This document shows positions 57,731 through 64,000 of a DNA stretch of 64,000 nucleotides, piece by piece. The translations under genes and the position numbers were made by a program. The DNA comes from Lactarius indigo (taxonomy: Eukaryota > Basidiomycota > Agaricomycetes > Russulales > Russulaceae), in assembly GCA_025766275.1 (NCBI GenBank), contig JAFKAC010000008.1, forward strand, positions 2,108,001 through 2,172,000, in the 5' to 3' direction. The notes beneath the pieces were generated by a model. The model saw nothing but the letters and a program-made list of their open reading frames with translations, did not search any database and was not told the origin of the DNA. Positions within the stretch are counted from its first letter, which is position 1. Each line of letters begins with the position of its first letter.

Positions 57731-59147
57731 GGGTTGTTGCGGGTAAGACCTATGAATTGGAACCAAGTTGTCGGACATGCGAAGAGATTTCGGGAGGTTT
57801 GTCTGAAAGAAGCTGCATACTCGAACACTTATTGCAGCGCTAGTGTTGATGAGGCATGGTCCCGGGCCCCAACATGATATGCGCCTTGGCCATTCCTTTT
57901 TCTTTAGTCCGCGTTTCACAAAATGCATTATAACAGACGACCCACGCGACTGAGCACGTGAGCACCTGCAGGAACACTGTCGGAATAAAAGCAGTGACGA
58001 CTCGGGAGATGCTCTGCTGAACTCTCAATGGCTCAAGGTCTTGTTCGAGGTCAGACTGGAAGCCACGTGATGAGTTACTGCAAGGATCGTTTCGCTCGCT
58101 TGACGGCCCGCGTTCACATTCATTCGCTCGGCGTCGCGCGGATCGAGTTCCTTAATGAGGGTCTGTCCAGTGCGCCATCTATCCTTCACCTGCACCTTAT
58201 TCTACCCCTCCAATACGCCTGCCGTTCATAACGCTGATCAAGCCTCGGCGCTTGCCCATTGACAAAGGACTCAGGATCGCAGGAACCCCAAATGCAACTT
58301 GAAGGAGTGATATAGGTATCTTCTAGTTGGTGCCAAGGTCGGTGCCATCTTTGCGACGTCGGGCTTGTGTAGTCAGACAAACAAGTAGAAGTAGAAGGTA
58401 ACTGCGCAGGGCACAAGCCAAGCCGATTTCTGCATGATGGGCTGTGCACGCAGATGACTGAGGACAGTCAATGACTTCGGGAGTGTGGGGATATAATAGC
58501 ATATATGGTTAAGCACCTGATTACAGCCCCCCGTTCTCGGCCTTATGACCCAGATAGCGTGACTTGCAGTAGTAGCGTAGAAGTCTTGGCAAGAGTCTTG
58601 ATAGAAGCACGCCATGAACGCTTGGCCATACGGCACTCCGAGATACCAACGCTTTTTTTATTTTACCGTTTGATTTTTTTTCGAATATTTTTTTGATCTA
58701 CTTTTACGGTTGCTGAGGTGCATCAAGAGGTGCATTCAAGCGATGTGGGAATGTAATTTTGTAAATGGTCTTCCTCGATCGCCGGCCCTCCCCGGTGCGT
58801 TCTGCGTTGACTTATGTGACTTACTGTATGTAGCGGTACTGGTTCAAGTTGTCACTCAAGGCAGCTGACCATTCCTGGTGCCCTTTGTCCTACCCCGGTT
58901 TCAACACACCGTAATTTGATAGGCTGTGAAGTGCCCCCACGCAGGTACTGTTTGGTTCTCTGTGTCCCTCTGATGGAGTGCTTTGTGACCGTCTATCCTA
59001 TTATTGCCTTCCTATTTGTGCAGGCGCAATGACGGGCATATATCAACAGCGTTGCAAGTCGACTAGTTGGCCACTTCCATTGCCCGCCCTTTCTCCCCTT
59101 TCATTGTTGTCGACTTCAATTTATTCTTTCCTTGACTATTTTTTGCC
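57731..59147. repeat. Partial module S, unrecognised stretch and leader before copy 12
   Basis: 57731-57930 shows nothing clear. 57930-58070 matches the 32.40-32.57 kb junction (gagcacctgcaggaacactg near 57953). About 58060-58260 is the 5' end of module S (cacgtgatgag near 58063, gatcgagttccttaatgagg near 58140). 58270-58770 is unique in this window, with T-rich runs near 58670. About 58780-59147 is the upstream block and leader L (ttcaagttgtcactcaagg near 58843, taggctgtgaagtgcccc near 58919, gtgcaggcgcaatgacggg near 59019). Confidence 0.45.
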
Positions 59148-61083
59148 ATGCCCGCGTCAATCCCTGTGAACAATACCCTTGGGGCGTTGTTCATTGGCAC
59201 CACCCTCTCCTCTGTGTGAGTTTCGCTGTCTGTAATACACTCTGTCACAGGACTTGATCGAGCCCGATCGGCCTTCTAGTATCTATGGTGTTACCTGGTT
59301 GCAAGTCTATTCCTACTTTAATAGGCTCCGTTCGAGGGATCAGTGGCCTCTAAAGCTCTTTGTGGGTGTTCCACGCCCTTTGTACTATGGTATGCTCGGG
59401 ATATTAATTAAGCCTCCGCAGGTCGCCTTCTTGATGTATGCGTTTTTGAAAGCTTCCTTATCGAATACGCGATATTGATATCATCTTCAACTAGGCTCAT
59501 TGACACGGCCAACCTGGTTTTCGTTATTTGTACAACTTATCAATTTGGTGTCACAAATTTCGGGGATTATCAATCCAACACATTCAAATCATGGTAAGCC
59601 GCTCCGAAAGTACTGTTCTGGTTGGGATTCTTATGGAATTTCTAGGAGTCAACCCGTACGTCTGCCGTGACACAGGGCTTCTTCCTGAGACCCACAACAG
59701 CAAATATCTTTCTAAAGGCGACGACCTTATCTGCCAGTGAGCTAGTCTGTTTTCATCAACTTTTGTCCGCAATTCTTATGCATATGGTACCAGTTATCCT
59801 TAATTTTATGGTACAGCAGTATGTTTTTCATGGGGATTTCATGGAATAACTCCAACTGAAAAGGACGTAGCTTCTACTCGTATAGGATCCTTCGTTGTGG
59901 GTGTAGTGGTGTTTATTCATCTGGGTGAGACTTATTTTAGTCCAGTGGGCAGGTGTTCTCCCCACCTGTCAACAATGATCGTACGTCTGGTATGCAATTT
60001 TTCGGAGCTGGTACCCACTCACACGAGCAGATCGTCATTACACATACAACGTTGGGTGAGTGCAGGCATCGAGACTTTCACCGTATTTTTAACCGACTTT
60101 TGTAAGGTCTTGGGATGAGTATGTTTATGTTCCTTTATTTGTGGGTCGCTAAAGCCTTATAATCATCTTCAGTGTACACTACAAACGTGTCAGCCGTAGT
60201 TGTTCTTTTCTTTGGCTTTTCTCACAGGCTCCGCTTATAGCCTGAAGTACATACACGAGCCGGGCAATCGATCTCAGGCACGGTTACTCCTCATCTAATG
60301 ACATGGGGTGCAATCACTAATTACCGTTCATACTAGGGGCTCTACATTGCTGCATTATCTTGTACAGTCCTCTGTGACGTGCTCATTACTTTTGGAACAG
60401 TTTATTCTCTCTTGAGTGACCGCACCCAAGTTCAGAGGTGCGTTCACGCCCCGAACATCCCCCAAATGGCATTACTCTGTTCACACCGGCTCTCTCTCTA
60501 GAACAAAAGTGTTGGGCCTTCTCGCAATTCATTCTCTCGATTGCGGCATACTTCACTTGTGAGCCAGTGTGCCGATTGGCGCCGACTTATTTTCTGACAA
60601 TTGTGCTACTCTGCAGAGTGTTTTCCATCTCTTGCCTCACATTGGTACTGCTCACTTTTACTTCCTGAGGACAAATATTGACTTATTGAATTAAGCTCGT
60701 CATGTATCGAGGCACGCTCGTGTACGTACCGTGCTTCTTCATCATGACTCAACTCTACCCTTGCGCGGTCATGTCCATGTACGCCTTCTTTGTTCGCTAT
60801 TCATTGTATTCTCTTGACCTTCTATCCCAGCTTGAACTCACAAGACAACCTCCGCGATACGCTTGACGGACCGGCTGGTGTTGTTGCCACTTCCACCCAG
60901 CTCAGAGTACGCACGGCTACCACAGTCCTGCGCGACGTGCAAGATCCAACAGGAGTAATTGACAACACCGCTGTCCAGAAGAGTCTTTCAGTTTCCTCCG
61001 ACACGTCGTTCCCAGACAGCGTGATAGTTCTCGATGGAGAAAAGTACCCAGTTCCCCTTGTAGCCGAGGTCGTGACGGTATGA
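59148..61083 (+). CDS. DUF6534-family seven-transmembrane protein, array copy 12
   Basis: Complete 18-exon model. Exon 1 is 59148-59215 with a GTGTGAG junction and starts MPASIPVNNTLGALFIGTT; the TGA is 61081-61083. Exon 15 has an in-frame 3-nt loss (TKVLGLLAIHSLDCGIL). Exon 11 ends with GTATGT after GGGATGA, and intron 13 has a GCACGG donor. Exon 2 has diverged in the usual SHCSRDRW stretch (RLRSRDQW). The tail ends AEVVTV like copies 3 and 4. This copy lies nearest the intact glyoxal oxidase gene, in convergent orientation, the arrangement echoed by the pseudogene fragments elsewhere. Membrane protein of unknown role, about 330 residues. Confidence 0.8.
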
Positions 61084-61599
61084 ACGGGTAGGAATCTCAA
61101 AGCCAACAGGCTCTCTATGTATATCGAGCGTTCCGTAGTTTTGCTTTCTTGCTAACGGATTCCGACATATGCAAACTTACTTTCCAGTGCAAATTCTTAA
61201 GATCCAGTAAATCAGCGTTTTCCTGTTATTTTTGTCCCCCCAATTACTGTAGTTCTATTACGATGTGTAGATATAAGGTCATGTAAAAGCGGGTAGATCA
61301 CTACACGTTCATGACTATTGTGCAACCAAGATGGTCCGTTGTCAGTATCTGCGTGCTTGGATCCTGTCGATCTCAATTACCACCAAAACTGGTTTCTGTG
61401 GCATGTATACCTCCATACGTACTCTCTTTAAGAGTCGCTCAAGCTTCTCCGCTCCCATAGGCGACGGGTTCTGTGCGGTACCGGATATGCGATGAGATAT
61501 GGGTAGGCAGCACGGAGGGTCAACGACTCGGACGCCTCTAGGTGATCGCCTCTAGGTGTATTCCGAGAAGCGGTGCCGAGGACATGTAAAAGCATTGTA
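61084..61599. other. Non-coding stretch after copy 12
   Basis: No module match and no reading frame with recognisable content. It probably includes the 3' UTR and terminator of copy 12. Confidence 0.4.
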
Positions 61600-61880
61600 A
61601 GTAACTAGGTGAATACTGTAACGCCTTGTGAGACATGTAAGGGTGACAAAATAGTGAATGGGGGGAAGCGCGAAACGCTTCCCCATCAAAAATGGGTGTC
61701 TTTGTTGCCGAAGCGAGGTCGCGACGGGTGGTGAGTCCTCCCAGAGCGACCAAACGAACGTCCATGGACACAACTATCCTCATCATCGATCCCATAGCAA
61801 AAGGGTGTGGCGGGTGAGCAGAAGAAAACAATCCCGGTATTTTAGACATGTAAAAGAGGAATGAGCACATGCCGCCTTGC
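61600..61880 (-). repeat. Dispersed element R, inverted copy, with hairpin
   Basis: The reverse complement of part of 48831-49150: shared phrases include gtgctcattcctcttttaca, tcacccgccacacc and actcaccacccgtcgcgacc (read on the - strand). It contains GGGGAAGCG-CGAAA-CGCTTCCCC (about 61662-61684), a stem of up to 9 bp at the position of the hairpin in the other copy. Confidence 0.45.
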
Positions 61881-62516
61881 CTGCTCACTCAAAGACAATG
61901 CTCTAAGGCACCGCTCGTGCTTTGCTCCGCCTCAGACCAGCTAAATCCCAATTCACCAGCACATGATGGCGCATATCGCTCAAGCTAGACCTCGATGGTG
62001 AACTGGGCGCCCTCTTCTCTCTATTTTCAAATTTCGGCTGAACCAGTACAAAAAAGGTCGGAATTTCCCGACTCCAGTATTTCCGCCCCTATTCACAGGT
62101 GAACACCCTAGGGAGAATTACGAGGTGACACCCTGAAAGATATCAGACCTCACACTGGCGCGTGCAGTATGATTCCGTGCACCTCGAATTTCTCAGAACT
62201 GGAGTTCCGAAATGGACGATGCCGGACTATTGATGAGAGTGGTGGAGAAATAGCGCGAGATTTCGAGTTCGGATTCAGCAGAGTTACTACATTTGGTCCC
62301 CTCCAGTGTCGTCCTAATTAGGTGTGTAATGTACAGCTTCGCAGAAATCGATTCAATATAGTACAGACAAGCGACAATATTCGATAAGAGGGCGCTCCAC
62401 CGAGTTGTGCCCGAAGCGCCCTAGTCGAGCGCCAGTCAAGAAAGTTTTTTTTTTTAAAAAAAAGAAGAAAGAGTAGGATACCCTGATATTGAGCCCGTGG
62501 CTTCGCATGTAGTCGA
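61881..62516. repeat. Module C piece and 3' flank of the glyoxal oxidase gene
   Basis: 61950-62190 carries module C phrases (cgcatatcgctcaagctaga near 61970, cgtgcacctcgaatttctca near 62177). About 62180-62516 is the 3' flank of the glyoxal oxidase gene, duplicated at 31565-31880. A T/A homopolymer pair lies near 62445-62464. Confidence 0.5.
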
Positions 62517-64000
62517 TCAGACACCGGGAGGATTGAAGCCAGACAAAGCGGGCCAATTTCCGAGCTTTGCTGGGTCGCCCCCAATCCGAACGAACACGCC
62601 GTGCGACGGCGTCCTACCATCCAGAATGAACAACTGGTGCCACCCCGGTGGTGAGACCTTCGAGTTAGGTGGCGCCGTGACAGTGCAGACATTATTTCCT
62701 GAACACGAAAACGCAGGGAAAATTGTTCCGCCGCCCATGGCGTTGCCGTGAGTACTCGACGTCGCCGCGACCAGTGATACTCTCATGCCGGACGTCTGGC
62801 CTTGGAACAACTGCACGTTTATCTGGTACTGCCCGCCATAGGCCCAGTCCGTGTTCGGAATATTCACAACGGGCTGGGTGAGGCCTTCGTTCAGGTAAGG
62901 CGGGATGTACACCTCGATGCGCAGTTCTTCCGGGAACGTTTGGGTTCCGGTCGGGTTTGGGTCAGAACCCGAGACGAGCACGCGGCCGTCGGGAAGGAGC
63001 GTTGCCTCAGAGTGATACAACCTCGCGATGGTCGTCGAGTTAAGAATGGAAATGCGCGCGCCGACGGGTTGCGAAGGGTCGTAGAGAAGCGCGGACAAGT
63101 TTGGGTTATCTGCGGCGCCGAAACCGGAAACACCATGTTGTGCGCCATTCATGATTATGGACGTGCCATCCGGGAGTGCGACTATGCAAGGCATCACACG
63201 CTTAGAGGGCTAAGAAGCAGACTGTCATTCGATGGCCAGATGGGGGAAAAGGTGTACGGACCATTCGCTCAATGACCCAAGTCGGGTTTACTGCCTCAGG
63301 CTGGATGGACACACAATTGTCGAGGGCATTGCCACCAGAGTCAGAGCCACCGCAGATCAGGACAGTACTCTCGTCCGTGTACGGAGTATGCTGGGGTAGC
63401 AGAACTGAGGCGCCTGCATACGGATAATTACGACCAGCAAGGGAGTTCCCTACGGAACCTGGGATATTGGGGAGAACATTGACAGTAGCGAAGGTCATCG
63501 GGTCAAGAAGGCGTGCCTCGTTGTAGTATCCTATCACTGTATGTCAACAATGGTAAATTTGGGAAGGAAATCAGACGGACCGACGAAGATGAGACCACTT
63601 GGGAGAATGTGAAGGAAGGGATATAGGTTGTTGGGGTTTGTACGATCGAGCCAGTCGAGGAACACCCGTGTATCGCCCCCAGGGATACGAGGGAGAATCT
63701 CAACCGAAGCGCTGGCCAGGCCGCCCGCACCGTTCTCACCACCCATCACTAGGACACTGCCATTGGACAGAACAAGTGCAGTCGGATACCAACGTCCTGT
63801 CTGATAAGTATGACTCTTTCAGAACCAATATGCAGGGTGTGAGCGCTGCACTTACCTGAAGATTAAATGTGCTTGCATCTTCCTCCCAGTCGTTCGTGCC
63901 GTTGACGCCTGCCGATCCGTCGGGTGCATAAAGTCGGAGACCATACGCTGATTGTGATGACCAACCACCAACGTTGAGGATTCGTGCGGCCTTATCTGGA
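62517..64000 (-). CDS. Glyoxal oxidase (copper radical oxidase), 5' end outside the window
   Basis: Secreted copper radical oxidases of this family oxidise glyoxal and related aldehydes and supply hydrogen peroxide to lignin peroxidases in wood-decay fungi. Exons on the - strand: beyond 64000-63856, 63800-63581, 63536-63262, 63209-62517, with GT-AG introns and continuous frame. Visible signs: [10 protein letters not shown] at the start, [20 protein letters not shown] (Tyr candidate for the Cys-Tyr radical site, near 63785), [30 protein letters not shown] with the copper-binding Tyr-His, [10 protein letters not shown], and [10 protein letters not shown] with the last His ligand. The C-terminal [11 protein letters not shown] is typical. 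The partner Cys and signal peptide lie off the window edge. No frame damage, so probably functional. Confidence 0.9.

Noticed and set aside
1..64000. tRNA, rRNA or CRISPR features
   Set aside because: No cloverleaf with conserved B-box context, rRNA signature or regularly spaced short repeats was seen on either strand by eye.

Overview
The window looks like a basidiomycete (Agaricomycete) fungal genome, most likely a wood-decay species. Three things point there: genes split by many 45-70 bp introns with fungal splice signals, a glyoxal oxidase (copper radical oxidase) gene, and a large family of DUF6534-type seven-transmembrane proteins, which is typical of Agaricomycetes. There are no bacterial operons, rRNA, tRNA or CRISPR that I can see.

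The main content is a head-to-tail array of twelve related genes, all on the + strand. They start at 1033, 5731, 9292, 14564, 19188, 34141, 36679, 39508, 44186, 51280, 54525 and 59148. Each spans about 2 kb but encodes only about 310-340 residues in 18 exons, ten of them 10-37 nt long. No long open reading frame therefore marks these genes. I rebuilt the exon structure by comparing the copies: splice sites, phases and frame are kept in nearly all twelve. Most changes of frame or length fall in the last exon (hydrophilic tail). The exception is copy 4, where exon 11 is disturbed.

Between the genes lie duplicated intergenic modules, named here for convenience. L is a leader of about 0.3 kb before each ATG. 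D and C are downstream blocks. S is a block of up to about 1.5 kb with remnants of an unrecognised gene. Two D-S segments are inverted, upstream of copies 5 and 9. Fragments of a glyoxal oxidase gene on the - strand (31.6-32.4 kb and 57.0-57.7 kb) match the intact but window-truncated glyoxal oxidase at 62.5-64.0 kb. The ancestral duplicated unit was therefore probably [7TM gene -> / <- glyoxal oxidase].

Mobile DNA: a full-length non-LTR retrotransposon (LINE, Tad1/I-like) lies on the - strand at 21274-30737. Both ORFs are open, it ends in a 32-nt A tail, and a 13-bp target-site duplication flanks it. It split the D block of copy 5. A hAT-like non-autonomous element (49564-50480, 8-bp duplication) lies in the leader of copy 10. 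Smaller unexplained insertions sit in the leader of copy 10 (about 50752-51191) and in the last exon of copy 11 (about 56345-56720).

The likely history is repeated tandem and block duplication of a membrane-protein gene together with its control region and neighbour, with intergenic inversions and later transposon insertions. The function of the 7TM proteins is unknown.
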